Positions 27,583-37,079 of a stretch of DNA of 64,000 nucleotides are shown one piece after another. Position 1 is the first letter of the stretch, and each line of letters starts with the position of its first letter. The notes beneath the pieces are model-generated. The model was not told the DNA's origin. It did no database searches and saw only the letters and a list, made by a program, of their open reading frames with translations. Location: NCBI GenBank assembly GCA_016200085.1, contig JACQFL010000028.1, positions 62,001-126,000 on the forward strand, in the 5' to 3' direction. Position numbers and translations under genes: made by a program. The DNA comes from Candidatus Rokuibacteriota bacterium (GTDB lineage Bacteria > Methylomirabilota > Methylomirabilia > Rokubacteriales > CSP1-6).

Positions 27583-28170
27583 CTACTTGTAGGGGCCCGG
27601 GGGCGGCGGAGGCGGCAGCCCTGGCGGCGGCAGCGGCATGTCCGGCGGAGGCGGCGGCGCGTTGCCGGGCGGCGGCGGGGGTGGTGGCGGCGGCGGCGCG
27701 CTGGACGAATACGCCGCGGGACGCGAGCCCCGCGCCACGGGGATCTGGTTGCCCTTGGCGTACATGCACTGCATGTAGGCGCTGTCGTAGCGCCGCTGGA
27801 CCGCGACGTACGACGTCTGGGCGTTGCTCGCGCCCACGGCGGTTCCGAACACCAGGCCGGTACCTCCGCCGATGGCCGCGCCAAGCCCCGGGTTGTGGGC
27901 GATGGCGCCCAGCGCCGCACCCGCGGCGGCTCCCAGGAGCGTGCCGATCGCTGCCCCTCCCACCGCGCTGTCGGTAGCGGCCTTGCCAGGGGTCGTGCCG
28001 GTCTGCTGTGCGGCGAACTGACGACACGCCGCGTCGTCGAACTGGAACTGCTCGAACGCCTTGCCGTTGCCGGGCAGCACCATCACGCTCGGGCCCTTCG
28101 GCACGGTCGCGCACGCCGTCACCGCAAGGCCGATCACCAGCGGGATGACCACCGACTTGAGGCGCATCAC
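27583..28170 (-). CDS. glycine-zipper lipoprotein with proline-rich C-terminus
   Basis: lipobox-like VTACAT; AVGGAAIGTLLGAAAGAALGAI; polyPro tail. Confidence 0.75.
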   Translation of the reverse strand: MMRLKSVVIPLVIGLAVTACATVPKGPSVMVLPGNGKAFEQFQFDDAACRQFAAQQTGTTPGKAATDSAVGGAAIGTLLGAAAGAALGAIAHNPGLGAAIGGGTGLVFGTAVGASNAQTSYVAVQRRYDSAYMQCMYAKGNQIPVARGSRPAAYSSSAPPPPPPPPPPGNAPPPPPDMPLPPPGLPPPPPPGPYK

Positions 28171-28198
28171 GCGATCCCCTTCCCTGGCTTCCCGATGG

Positions 28199-28603
28199 CT
28201 ATGGCCGCGGGGGAACCTTGATCCACGGCTCGGGGCAGCTCGGGACCGACGGGTAGTAGCCGCTGGCGCTCTGACAGAAGTACCAGAACATCTGCGCGGC
28301 CGCCGGCGGTGCGGGCAGCGGGGGCGCAGGGGCCGGCTGCTGCACGTACACCGGAGGCTCCTGGATGACCACGGGCGGCGGCGTATAGACGGGGGCGTAG
28401 ACGTACGGCGGCGGGTAGTACCAGTAGGGGTACGCGTAAGGGTACGGGTAGGGGTACGGATACGGCCCCCACCAACCCGGCCCGACCCCGATGAAGACGC
28501 GCGCCGCGGGCCGTCCGTGCCAGCGCGATGAGGCCTCGCCGTGCGGCGCCAGGGTGAGAAGCAGTGCGAGCGCGACGACGACGACCGCCACTGTTTTTCT
28601 CAT
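28199..28603 (-). CDS. exported Tyr/Pro-rich protein
   Basis: signal peptide; PYPYPYPYAYPYWYYPPP repeat. Confidence 0.65.
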   Translation of the reverse strand: MRKTVAVVVVALALLLTLAPHGEASSRWHGRPAARVFIGVGPGWWGPYPYPYPYPYAYPYWYYPPPYVYAPVYTPPPVVIQEPPVYVQQPAPAPPLPAPPAAAQMFWYFCQSASGYYPSVPSCPEPWIKVPPRP

Positions 28604-28649
28604 GCGCCACCTCACGTTCCCTACGACGGGCTTCTCCGCGAGTGTATTC

Positions 28650-28655
28650 ATTATA
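28650..28655 (-). promoter_or_regulatory. candidate -10 box (TATAAT) for the 28603 minus-strand gene
   Basis: exact TATAAT; TTGGCC at 28673-28678 with 17-nt spacing. Confidence 0.45.
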
Positions 28656-28713
28656 ACGCTGGCGCCTGTCAGGGCCAACTGGCCCGTGACCCGGACGGTT
28701 CCGGGCGTTGGCA

Positions 28714-28719
28714 TATAAT
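28714..28719 (+). promoter_or_regulatory. candidate -10 box (TATAAT) for the 28741 plus-strand gene
   Basis: exact TATAAT, then GGAGG and ATG at 28741. Confidence 0.45.
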
Positions 28720-28740
28720 GGCGGCCGACAGGAGGCAGGC

Positions 28741-29796
28741 ATGACAGCGAAGAAAGTCCTGTTCGTCGGCGCCGGGGCCATCGGCAGCTACCTGGGCTCG
28801 TTCCTGTGCCGGGCCGGCCACGACGTGACGCTCGTCGACCCGTGGGCCGAGCAGGTCGAGGCGATCCGGCAGCGCGGCATCTCCGTGACCGGGCCGCACG
28901 ATCCCTTCGAGGCGCGTCCCGCCGCGGTGCACCTGCACGAGGCCGCGCGCCTGCCGCGCGATTTCGAGATCGCCTTCGTCGCGATGAAGGTCTACGACAC
29001 CGCGTGGGCCACGCAGCTCGCGCTGCGGCACCTCCGCCCCGACGGCTACGTGGTGGCGTCCGAGAACTGCTGGCCCGATCCCATCGTCGCCGCGATCGCG
29101 GGGCCCGCGCGCTCCGTCGGCCTCGTGATGTCGAAGATCGGGGTCGCGCTCTGGAAGTCCGGCCAGGTCGAGCGCGGCATGGAGAAGGGGGGCAACCGGG
29201 GCCACGACGTGTTCCGCGCCGGCGAGCACGACGGGCGGATCACGCCCCGCACCGAGGCGCTCGCCGCGATGCTCTCGGTGATCGACGGCGCGCTGGCCAC
29301 CGACAACCTGTGGGGCGAGCGATGGTGCAAGCTCTGCGCGAACGCCATGGGCAACCCGGTCCAGGCGATGTCGGGTCTCGGCTCGCTCGAGATCGCCTCC
29401 AGCGAGGCCGGGCGCGCGATCACCATCCATCTCGCGGCGGAGGCCGCGCGCGTGGGGCTCGCGCAGGGCTACAAGATTCCCAAGTTCAACGGCGCGCCCG
29501 CCGAGCAGTGGGCCGACGCCGGCCGTCGGGAGACGCGGGAGGCGCTCGATCGCATGCTCACGCCGACGTCCAGCGACCGGCGTAACTGGCGCGCGTCGAT
29601 GGCCCAGGACGTCACCAAGGGGCGCCCGACGGAGATCGATCACATGAACGGGTACGTCGTGGCCAAGGGACGGGAGCACGGCGTGCCGACGCCGGTGTCC
29701 AGCGTCGTGGTCGACGTCATCCACGAGGTGGAGCAGGGCACTCGTAAGCCCGCGCCGCAGAACATCGAGCACGTCCTGCGACAGGCGGGAGTCTAG
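28741..29796 (+). CDS. ketopantoate reductase family (2-dehydropantoate 2-reductase-like)
   Basis: GAGAIGSYLGSFLCRAGHDVTLVD; C-terminal ApbA pattern. Confidence 0.85.
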   Translation: MTAKKVLFVGAGAIGSYLGSFLCRAGHDVTLVDPWAEQVEAIRQRGISVTGPHDPFEARPAAVHLHEAARLPRDFEIAFVAMKVYDTAWATQLALRHLRPDGYVVASENCWPDPIVAAIAGPARSVGLVMSKIGVALWKSGQVERGMEKGGNRGHDVFRAGEHDGRITPRTEALAAMLSVIDGALATDNLWGERWCKLCANAMGNPVQAMSGLGSLEIASSEAGRAITIHLAAEAARVGLAQGYKIPKFNGAPAEQWADAGRRETREALDRMLTPTSSDRRNWRASMAQDVTKGRPTEIDHMNGYVVAKGREHGVPTPVSSVVVDVIHEVEQGTRKPAPQNIEHVLRQAGV

Positions 29797-29807
29797 GAGG
29801 CGCGCGC

Positions 29808-30947
29808 ATGAAGTACACGAGGATCTCGGCCGACTGCCACATCGACATGCCCTGGATGCCGCCGGACCTGTTCACGTCCAACGCCACGCCGGCGATGAAG
29901 GATCGGATGCCCTTCGTCACCGACGGTCTCGACGGGCCGTACTGGACGTCCAGGAAGGGGGGCTCCTTCGGGCTGCTCAACGGCGTGGGGCCGGCCGGCC
30001 AGAAGTACATCCCCGGCCAGCACCATCGCGTGGACGTGATGGCGGCGACCGGGCTCTACGAGGACGGCAAGAAGGGGATCCAGCGCGTCTCGAACCCGCA
30101 CCTGCGCATCAAGGACATGGACCGTGACGGCGTCCAGGCCGAGGTCCTCTTCGGCATCCTCGGCGCGGCCACGCGCCTCGACGACCACGAGGCCGCCAAC
30201 GAGATGTTCCGGATCTACAACGACTGGCTCGTGGACTTCTGCAAGCCCTACCCCGGGCGGTACATCGGCCTGGCCTGCCTGCCCTATGGCGACATCGAGG
30301 CGGCCGTGAAAGAGGTCTACCGCGTGGCCGCCCTCGGACTTCGCGGGCTCGAGCTGTCGTGCTCGTGGGACATGGAGCCGATGTGGCATCCCGTCTGGGA
30401 GCCGCTGTGGAAGGCCGTCCACGACGTGAGCCTCCCGCTGCACTTCCACACGTTTCCGACCCTGCCCCCGGGCGTGTTCGAGAAGCAGCAGGGCCTCACC
30501 CGCCGCGCGGCGTTCTTCACCGTCGTCTCGCACTTCCAGCTCAACCTCGCCGCCATCCTGGCCGGCATCATCGGCGCCGCGGTCCTCGAGCGCTACCCGA
30601 ACGTGCGCATCTCCTTCGGCGAGAGCGGCATCGGCTGGATCCCGTACGTCCTCGACCGGATGGACTACGAGTGGGAGGACCGCTTCCGCGACCTCGGTCT
30701 CTCGATGCGGCCCAGTGATTACTGGAAGCGCCAGTGCAAGGGAACGTTCCAGTTCGACCGCATCGGCGCCAAGCTCCTCGACGACATGGGCGTCGAGACG
30801 GCGATGTGGGGCTCGGACTACCCGCACGGCGACGGCGTGTGGCCGGAGTCGGAGAAGTGGATCGCCGACCAGTTCGGCCACCTGCCCGCCGGCGTGGTCC
30901 ACAAGATCACGTGCGAGAACGCCGGCAAGTTCTACGGATTGATGTAA
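29808..30947 (+). CDS. amidohydrolase family protein (metal-dependent)
   Basis: ISADCHIDMP, SFGESGIGWIPY, GSDYPHGDGVWPES. Confidence 0.9.
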   Translation: MKYTRISADCHIDMPWMPPDLFTSNATPAMKDRMPFVTDGLDGPYWTSRKGGSFGLLNGVGPAGQKYIPGQHHRVDVMAATGLYEDGKKGIQRVSNPHLRIKDMDRDGVQAEVLFGILGAATRLDDHEAANEMFRIYNDWLVDFCKPYPGRYIGLACLPYGDIEAAVKEVYRVAALGLRGLELSCSWDMEPMWHPVWEPLWKAVHDVSLPLHFHTFPTLPPGVFEKQQGLTRRAAFFTVVSHFQLNLAAILAGIIGAAVLERYPNVRISFGESGIGWIPYVLDRMDYEWEDRFRDLGLSMRPSDYWKRQCKGTFQFDRIGAKLLDDMGVETAMWGSDYPHGDGVWPESEKWIADQFGHLPAGVVHKITCENAGKFYGLM

Positions 30948-30948
30948 T

Positions 30949-31045
30949 CGGGGGGAGCGAGCGCCGCTGATTCATCGCGATCCGGGGGGAGCGATGACGC
31001 CGCTGATTCACTGAACATCGAGAGGGGAGCGACGCCGCTCCCCCC
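30949..31045. repeat. short G-rich direct repeats ending in an inverted C-rich copy
   Basis: cGGGGGGAGCGAgCGCCGCTGATTCA / GGGGGGAGCGAtgaCGCCGCTGATTCA / aGGGGAGCGACGCCGCTCCCCCC. Confidence 0.7.
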
Positions 31046-31157
31046 GATGGCCTCCACCGGGTCCGCGGTGGCTTTCACGCGTGAGAAACGGGTTGCGCTG
31101 GCAAAGCCGGCGCGCGAACCTCGGCCGGCTTCGCGCGGCGGCTCTTGACGATTCTCC

Positions 31158-31751
31158 TTACGGGAGCCGCAGATCTCCGGACACGACGCGCGCGAGGGTC
31201 TCGACGAGGAAGGTGTGCTCGCGGGCGAGGACGCGGGTGGCGAGTGACGCCGCGGTGTCCCCGCCGAGCACGGGCACGCGGCACTGGGCGAGGATGGGGC
31301 CGTGGTCGTATTCCTCGTCGACGACGTGGATGCTCACGCCGGTCTCGCGCTCGCCCGCCGCCAGCACTGCCTCGTGGACCCGGGCGCCGTACATCCCCTG
31401 CCCGCCGAACCGTGGCAGCAGAGCGGGATGGATGTTGAGGACCCGCCCGCGGTAGCGAGCGAGCGTCCGGGGCCCGAGCTTCTTCATGTAGCCCGCGAGG
31501 ATCACCATCTCGGCGCCGGCCGCGACGAGCGCGTCGCGGATGGCCTTGTCGAGGCGGTCGGCGTCCGGATGGGTCGCGGCGCTGAGGTGATGGACCGCGA
31601 GGCCCGCGCGCCGCGCCCGCTCGAGGGCCTCGGCCTCGCGGTTGTTGCTGATCATCACGCACGCCGTCGCGCGCAGGCGGCCCTCACGGCAGGCGTCGAG
31701 CACCGCCTGCATGTTGGTGCCGGTGTGGGAGGCGAGGAAGCCGAGCCTCAC
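31158..31751 (-). CDS. purN: phosphoribosylglycinamide formyltransferase
   Basis: HPALLPRFGGQGMYGARVHEAVL, HVVDEEYDHGPIL. Confidence 0.92.
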   Translation of the reverse strand: MRLGFLASHTGTNMQAVLDACREGRLRATACVMISNNREAEALERARRAGLAVHHLSAATHPDADRLDKAIRDALVAAGAEMVILAGYMKKLGPRTLARYRGRVLNIHPALLPRFGGQGMYGARVHEAVLAAGERETGVSIHVVDEEYDHGPILAQCRVPVLGGDTAASLATRVLAREHTFLVETLARVVSGDLRLP

Positions 31752-31760
31752 GCGTCCGCG

Positions 31761-32834
31761 CTATCGGTTCGGCCCCCGCCCCATCGGGTACGGCTGCCAG
31801 CGGATGAGGCTGGTCTTCGGGAGCACGCCGGGGTTCACGGCAGAGCGCGGCCACTTGCCCTGCAGCACGGTGGCGATCTCCCGTCCGAGGCGGCGCCGGG
31901 TTTCCGGCGCCATGCGCGCGGTCGCGGACGCGATGTGAGGCGTGACGATGACGTTGGGCATCTGCAGTAGCGGGTTCTTGGTGTCCACCGGCTCCTGCTC
32001 GAAGACGTCCAGCGCCGCGCCGGCGATCCAGCCCTCGTCGAGGGCCTTGATGAGCGCCGCCTCATCGACCGCCGGGCCCCGGCCGTTGTTGACGAAGATG
32101 GCGGTCCGCTTCATGGCCTCGAACTCGCGCAGCCCCATCAGGTGGTGGGTCTCCGCGTTGAGCGGGGCGTGCATCGAGAGGAAGTCGGCCCGCCGGCAGA
32201 GATCGAGCAGGCTCGTCACCGGCTCGACGCCCACCGCCGTCATCTCGAGCTCCCCCAGGTCGGGGTCGTAGGCGATCACCCGGAGGCCGAAGGCGTGGCA
32301 GCGGCGCGCCACGGCCTTGGCGACGTTGCCGAACGAGATCAGGCCGATGGTCTGGCCGAAGAGCCGGGGGATGTCCTTGAAGTACGCCCGGCCCTCCGTC
32401 CACCGCCCTTCGACCGTCAGCTGGTGCATCAGGCGCAGGCGTCGATGGGCGGCGAGGAACATCGCCATCGTGTGGTCGGCCACCTCGTCGATGAACACGT
32501 CGGGCACGTTCGTCACCACGATGCCGGCCTCGGTGGCGGCGTCGACGTCCACGGTGTCGGCGCCCACGCTGCCGAGACCGATAACCCGGCACCGCGTGAG
32601 GCCCTTGATGATCGTCGCGGTGATCCGGCGGTTGCGCGCGATCACGGCGTCCGCATCCTTCGCGGCCGCGATGAACTCCTCCTCGCTCTTCGCCGGGACC
32701 TCGACGACCTCGGCACCGATGGGATCGAGCGCCTCGCGCTCGATCGCGTAGGCGGAGTCCGCGAGATCGTAGGTGATCCCGCCGGCGGGCTTCTGCACGA
32801 CGACCTTGAACCGCGGAGGCTTGCTCTCGGCCAT
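31761..32834 (-). CDS. D-2-hydroxyacid dehydrogenase (C-terminal binding protein type)
   Basis: NAD-binding and NNGRGPAVDEAALIKALDEGWIAGAALDVFEQEP motif. Confidence 0.9.
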   Translation of the reverse strand: MAESKPPRFKVVVQKPAGGITYDLADSAYAIEREALDPIGAEVVEVPAKSEEEFIAAAKDADAVIARNRRITATIIKGLTRCRVIGLGSVGADTVDVDAATEAGIVVTNVPDVFIDEVADHTMAMFLAAHRRLRLMHQLTVEGRWTEGRAYFKDIPRLFGQTIGLISFGNVAKAVARRCHAFGLRVIAYDPDLGELEMTAVGVEPVTSLLDLCRRADFLSMHAPLNAETHHLMGLREFEAMKRTAIFVNNGRGPAVDEAALIKALDEGWIAGAALDVFEQEPVDTKNPLLQMPNVIVTPHIASATARMAPETRRRLGREIATVLQGKWPRSAVNPGVLPKTSLIRWQPYPMGRGPNR

Positions 32835-32914
32835 CCCTCTCTCCTCTCGACGTCCGACGTCGGCGTCCTTTTGTACACGAACCGCCGGCCGCCGTCGAGG
32901 AGGGGGAAGGCGGG

Positions 32915-34927
32915 TCAGCCGCGCGGGCGGTCGTGCTCCGGGTGCCCGGTCGCCCCGGGCGCCGGGCTCGCCGCGCGCGGCGGGGCCGTCCCCGAGTGAC
33001 GCTCGACCCCCGCCCCGCCCGGCGCGAGGCGATTCGCCGGCTCGCCGGGGAGCCCGCGGACGCCCGCGTGCGGAGGCTCCGGGCGCGGGCCGGATGCCAT
33101 GGACGGACCGGGAACGCGCTGCGGCGTGGGTGGGGTCCAGCTCGCGGGCGGACCAGGCACGTCCCGTGGAGCGGCCGGGGCGCCCGCGTGCCCGCGATCG
33201 ACGCCCGCAGGCGCCTCACGCGCCGGGCTCCGCTCGCGGCCCGACGGCATCTCGGGTGCGAGCCCGCGGTTCTGCGCCGGGGGCGTCATCGCCTCGCGAG
33301 GCACGACGTCCGCGCGCAGGGGCGCGGGCACGGCCGCGGGCCGCGGCGTCGCTTCGACGTGTGGCGGGGCTGGACGTGGCGCGCGCTCCACGCCGCTCGG
33401 ACCGAGAGGCTGCTGCGGCGGCGCCGCGTTCGCTGACGGTGCGCGCGGCGCCGGAACGCTCCGCGCCGACGAAGTCGTGACCGGCGCGACGATGACCGGC
33501 GCGGTCGCGATCGCAGGGGCGGCCATCGCCGGGATCGGGCGTGCGGACTCTACCGGCCGTGCGGCGGGACGCGCCGCCGGCCGCGTCGCCACCACCGGCG
33601 GCGAGAGCGCGGCGGCGGTCGGGCGTGCGGCACGGCCAGTGGCGGCGACGAAGCTCGCGGGCTCGGGTGTCACGGGTAGCCGTCCGTGCACGGGCTCGAG
33701 CCGGTGCACGTCCACCCGGCTCATGCGCGCCTCGTGCACCGAGCGCGAGGCGAACTGCTCGCCACGCATGGCGACCACGGCGTGGCTGACCGGCACATTC
33801 GTGTAGCTGCTGACCGGGGTGCGAGGGCCGCCCCAGCCGCCCCACCACGGTCGACCGACCACGGTGGCGGAGCCCCACCACGGCCGCACGGGCTCCCCCC
33901 ATCCCAGGGCGACCCAGCTGACCACGGGGGCGTCGATGGTCGGCGTCCCGAAGAACGCCACCAGCGCGGGCGCGTAGGCGGGGCGGATCACGCGCGGGCC
34001 CGGCGCCCACCCCCAGAATCCGTCGACGAACACCCAGCGGCCGTAGTGGAACGGTGCCCAGCCCCACGGCGCCGCGTCCACCCACGTCCAGCCGTAGAAG
34101 GGATCCCAGATCCACTTGCCCGTGCTGTACGGAGCCCAGTCACCCGGCATGGCCCGGGGGACCCAGACCGAGCCGTAGGTCGGCATGGCACGCCAGGCGC
34201 CGTGCTGATCGAGATCGCTGACACCGTAGACGTCCGCCGACACGTAGCGGGCGCTCGTGGCCTCGAGCAGGTGAGCGGTGCGGGCATCGTTCCACCGATC
34301 CCACACGTCCGGCTCCGGAGCGGCGTAGGTCTCCACCCCCGGGGCGCCGGCGTCGAGCACGACGTCCTCGCTCGCCGCGATCGCGAGCGCTTGCCCTGAC
34401 GCCGTGGTGAGAGTCGCCTGCCCGCCACGCCGGGTGATGAACGAGGTCCGCCCGGAAATCACGTCCGCGCGGTAGTAGCCCGAGCGCGTCACCGTGAAGG
34501 CGCCCGACGGGGTGTCGATCTCGATGGTCCTCCCGGCATCGACCGCGCGCAGATCGAGGGCGGCGTGACCGCTGGTGAGCGTGAGCTGGAGGGAGCGGGC
34601 ATCGTCGTTGGCGAGCGCGATCTGCGTGTCGCCCCACGCGCGCACGAACGCGCGCGCGCCGACCTGGAGCTCGACGTTGCCGTCGTGACCCGTCGAGAGC
34701 GCGTCGCCGGGAGCGAGCGGCGTGTTGAGCTGGGCCGGCGACCAGTCCCCGGCCCCCGGCCGCCAGAACGACGCACCACCCGCGACGTAGCTGAGCCGGG
34801 GCGGCGTCGGTCCGCCCAGGCCGGCGGGATCGGGCGTCGGCGCCTGGGCCAGCGCGCCGGTCGCGGTCGCCGCCAGCAGGGCCACGGCGGCGAGCAGGAT
34901 CGTCGAGCGCTTCGTACAACTGACCAT
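32915..34927 (-). CDS. exported FecR-domain / DUF6600-like protein with long Pro/Ala-rich C-terminus
   Basis: signal peptide, FecR-like domain, repeated W/G/Y-rich (YGSVWVPR.., WGWAPFHYGRW) region. Confidence 0.8.
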   Translation of the reverse strand: MVSCTKRSTILLAAVALLAATATGALAQAPTPDPAGLGGPTPPRLSYVAGGASFWRPGAGDWSPAQLNTPLAPGDALSTGHDGNVELQVGARAFVRAWGDTQIALANDDARSLQLTLTSGHAALDLRAVDAGRTIEIDTPSGAFTVTRSGYYRADVISGRTSFITRRGGQATLTTASGQALAIAASEDVVLDAGAPGVETYAAPEPDVWDRWNDARTAHLLEATSARYVSADVYGVSDLDQHGAWRAMPTYGSVWVPRAMPGDWAPYSTGKWIWDPFYGWTWVDAAPWGWAPFHYGRWVFVDGFWGWAPGPRVIRPAYAPALVAFFGTPTIDAPVVSWVALGWGEPVRPWWGSATVVGRPWWGGWGGPRTPVSSYTNVPVSHAVVAMRGEQFASRSVHEARMSRVDVHRLEPVHGRLPVTPEPASFVAATGRAARPTAAALSPPVVATRPAARPAARPVESARPIPAMAAPAIATAPVIVAPVTTSSARSVPAPRAPSANAAPPQQPLGPSGVERAPRPAPPHVEATPRPAAVPAPLRADVVPREAMTPPAQNRGLAPEMPSGRERSPAREAPAGVDRGHAGAPAAPRDVPGPPASWTPPTPQRVPGPSMASGPRPEPPHAGVRGLPGEPANRLAPGGAGVERHSGTAPPRAASPAPGATGHPEHDRPRG

Positions 34928-35025
34928 CTCGAGCCCCCCGTCCGGTCTACCCACGGTCTGGGTGTGTGACGAAGCGAGGGACGCTCGGATTCGACGCGGG
35001 AGCGGATTCGACGCGGGGCGGAGAC

Positions 35026-36216
35026 TCAGCCCTTGGGCAGGCCCAGGACGCGCTCGCCGATGATGTTGCGCTGGATCTCGCTGGTGCCCGCGGAGATCGT
35101 GTACTGGCGCGCGGCCACGATGCGGTTGAACCAGCGCGGGGCATCCGGCACCAGCGCGGACGGCGCGTTGACGAGGGCGTGCACGCCGAGCAGCTCGCCG
35201 GCCGCCTCAGCGATCCGCACGCCGAGCTCCGAGCCGCTCAGCTTGAGGATCGAGCCCTCGGGCCCCGGCGGCTCGCCGCGCAGCTGCCGGGTCAGGCCGC
35301 GCAGGCGCGTGTAGGTGAAGGCCTCGCAGTCGATGGCGAGCTGGGCCAGGCGCTGGCGGACGAGCGGGTCGTCCCACGCCGTCCCCCCGTCGCGCGGCAG
35401 GGTCTTGGCCAGCGCGACGAGCGCGCGCACCTGCGCCACGTTGTTGCGGGCGCCGGCGGAGTGACGCTCGTGCATCAGGGTCGTGGTCGAGACCATCCAG
35501 CCCTGGTTCAGCGGCCCGAGCAGGCTCGACTTCGGCAGCCGGACCTCCTCGAAGAACACCTCGTTGAAGTGGCGATGCCCGGTCATGAGCACGAGGGGGC
35601 GCACCGTGATGCCCGGCGTGCTCATCGGCACGAGGAAGGCGCTGATGCCCTTGTGCTTCGGGGCATCAGGGTCCGTCCGGGCGAGCAGGATGATCCAGTG
35701 GGCAAAGTGCGCGCCCGACGTCCACACCTTCTGGCCGTTGACGAGGAAGTCATCGCCGCGGTCCTCGGCGCGCGTGCGGAGGCTGGCGAGATCGGAGCCG
35801 GCGCCCGGCTCCGAGAAGCCCTGGCACCACACCGCGTCGCCGCTCAGGATCGCGGGCAGGTGCTCGCGCTTCTGCACGTCCGTGCCCCAGTGGATGATCG
35901 TGGGGCCCACGAGGCTCAGGCCCATGGCCCCCGGCAGGACGGGCGCGCGCGCCGCCGCGTACTCCTCCTCCCAGATCACCCGCTCCATCAGGCCGGCGCC
36001 GCGGCCGCCGTACTCCTTGGGCCACGTGACACCGACCCAGCCGGCTGCGTGCATCTTCGCCTGCCAGGCGCGGCGGCGCTCGAACGTCTCGCGGTCGGAG
36101 GCGACGCGGTCGTCGGCCGCGTCGTCCAGGCAGAACTCTGGCGGCAGGTGCGCCGCCAGCCAGTCGCGGAACTCGTGCCGGAAGGCCTCGTGCTCCGGCG
36201 CCCACTCGAAGTCCAT
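35026..36216 (-). CDS. acyl-CoA dehydrogenase family protein
   Basis: CQGFSEPGAGSDLASLRTRAE; SAGTSEIQRNIIGERVLGLPKG. Confidence 0.93.
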   Translation of the reverse strand: MDFEWAPEHEAFRHEFRDWLAAHLPPEFCLDDAADDRVASDRETFERRRAWQAKMHAAGWVGVTWPKEYGGRGAGLMERVIWEEEYAAARAPVLPGAMGLSLVGPTIIHWGTDVQKREHLPAILSGDAVWCQGFSEPGAGSDLASLRTRAEDRGDDFLVNGQKVWTSGAHFAHWIILLARTDPDAPKHKGISAFLVPMSTPGITVRPLVLMTGHRHFNEVFFEEVRLPKSSLLGPLNQGWMVSTTTLMHERHSAGARNNVAQVRALVALAKTLPRDGGTAWDDPLVRQRLAQLAIDCEAFTYTRLRGLTRQLRGEPPGPEGSILKLSGSELGVRIAEAAGELLGVHALVNAPSALVPDAPRWFNRIVAARQYTISAGTSEIQRNIIGERVLGLPKG

Positions 36217-36231
36217 GCTCGCCGCCGGCCC

Positions 36232-37062
36232 TCAGGCCCGGTAGAACGGGCGATCGCCCTTCACGGTGACGCGATGGCCGTGGCGGCGCTGGGGGAAGTA
36301 GTCCCACATGGCGTGGTGCTGGACGCCGCGGTTGTCCCAGAAGGCGACCGAACGCTCTTGCCAGCGGAAGCGGCAGTGGAACTCGGGCGTCTCGACGTGG
36401 CGGAAGAGGAACTGCAGCAGCGCGTCGCTCTCGGGGCGCTTGAGCTGCACGATGCGGGTCGTGAACCCGCGATTGACGAAGAGGGCCCGGCGTCCGGACA
36501 CGGGGTGCGTCCGGATCACCGGGTGCTCGGCCTTGGGAAACACCCTGCCCTCGTCCTTGACCCCGTAGCGCCCGCGATAGACGTGCTCCCCCTCGTGCAT
36601 GGCGGTCATCCCCTCGAGCAGGCGCTTGAGCGGATCCGAGAGTGCCTCGTAGGCCGCGTACATGCTGGCGAAGAGCGTGTCGCCGCCCACGGGCGGCAGC
36701 TCGTGCATGTAGAGGATGCTGCCCATGGGCGGCTCGGGGTCGCAGGAGACGTCGGAATGCCACTCCTCGCCGGCCACACGCTTGGAGTGCTCGTCGGCGT
36801 GGATGACGAGGATCTCCGGATGGCCCTCGACGAGCCCGGGGGCCGCCGGGTGGAGATGGAGCTCGCCGAAGAGCCGCCCGAAGGCCTTCTGCTGCTCCGG
36901 CGTGAGGTGCTGGTCGCGGAAGAAGATCACGCCGTGCTCGACGAGCGCGTCGTGCACCAGCTTGAAGACGCGCTCGTCGAGCAGCTGCGAGAGGTCGACG
37001 CCGTGCAGCTCGGCGCCGACGTGCGGCGTGAGGCGCTCCACCTGGATGGGCACGTACACCAT
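36232..37062 (-). CDS. TauD/TfdA family Fe/2OG dioxygenase
   Basis: EWHSDVSCDPEPPMGS, NRGVQHHAMWDYFPQRRHGHRVTVKGD. Confidence 0.93.
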   Translation of the reverse strand: MVYVPIQVERLTPHVGAELHGVDLSQLLDERVFKLVHDALVEHGVIFFRDQHLTPEQQKAFGRLFGELHLHPAAPGLVEGHPEILVIHADEHSKRVAGEEWHSDVSCDPEPPMGSILYMHELPPVGGDTLFASMYAAYEALSDPLKRLLEGMTAMHEGEHVYRGRYGVKDEGRVFPKAEHPVIRTHPVSGRRALFVNRGFTTRIVQLKRPESDALLQFLFRHVETPEFHCRFRWQERSVAFWDNRGVQHHAMWDYFPQRRHGHRVTVKGDRPFYRA

Positions 37063-37079
37063 GGCTCCCCCTCCTGCCC

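Noticed and set aside
28390-28470. GGGTACGG-type tandem repeat, considered as a possible CRISPR or VNTR
   Set aside because: Encodes the PYPYPY tract of an exported protein; units too short and spacerless.
34986-35017. 15-nt direct repeat CGGATTCGACGCGGG x2
   Set aside because: Short, two units only, likely local slippage; no further copies noticed.
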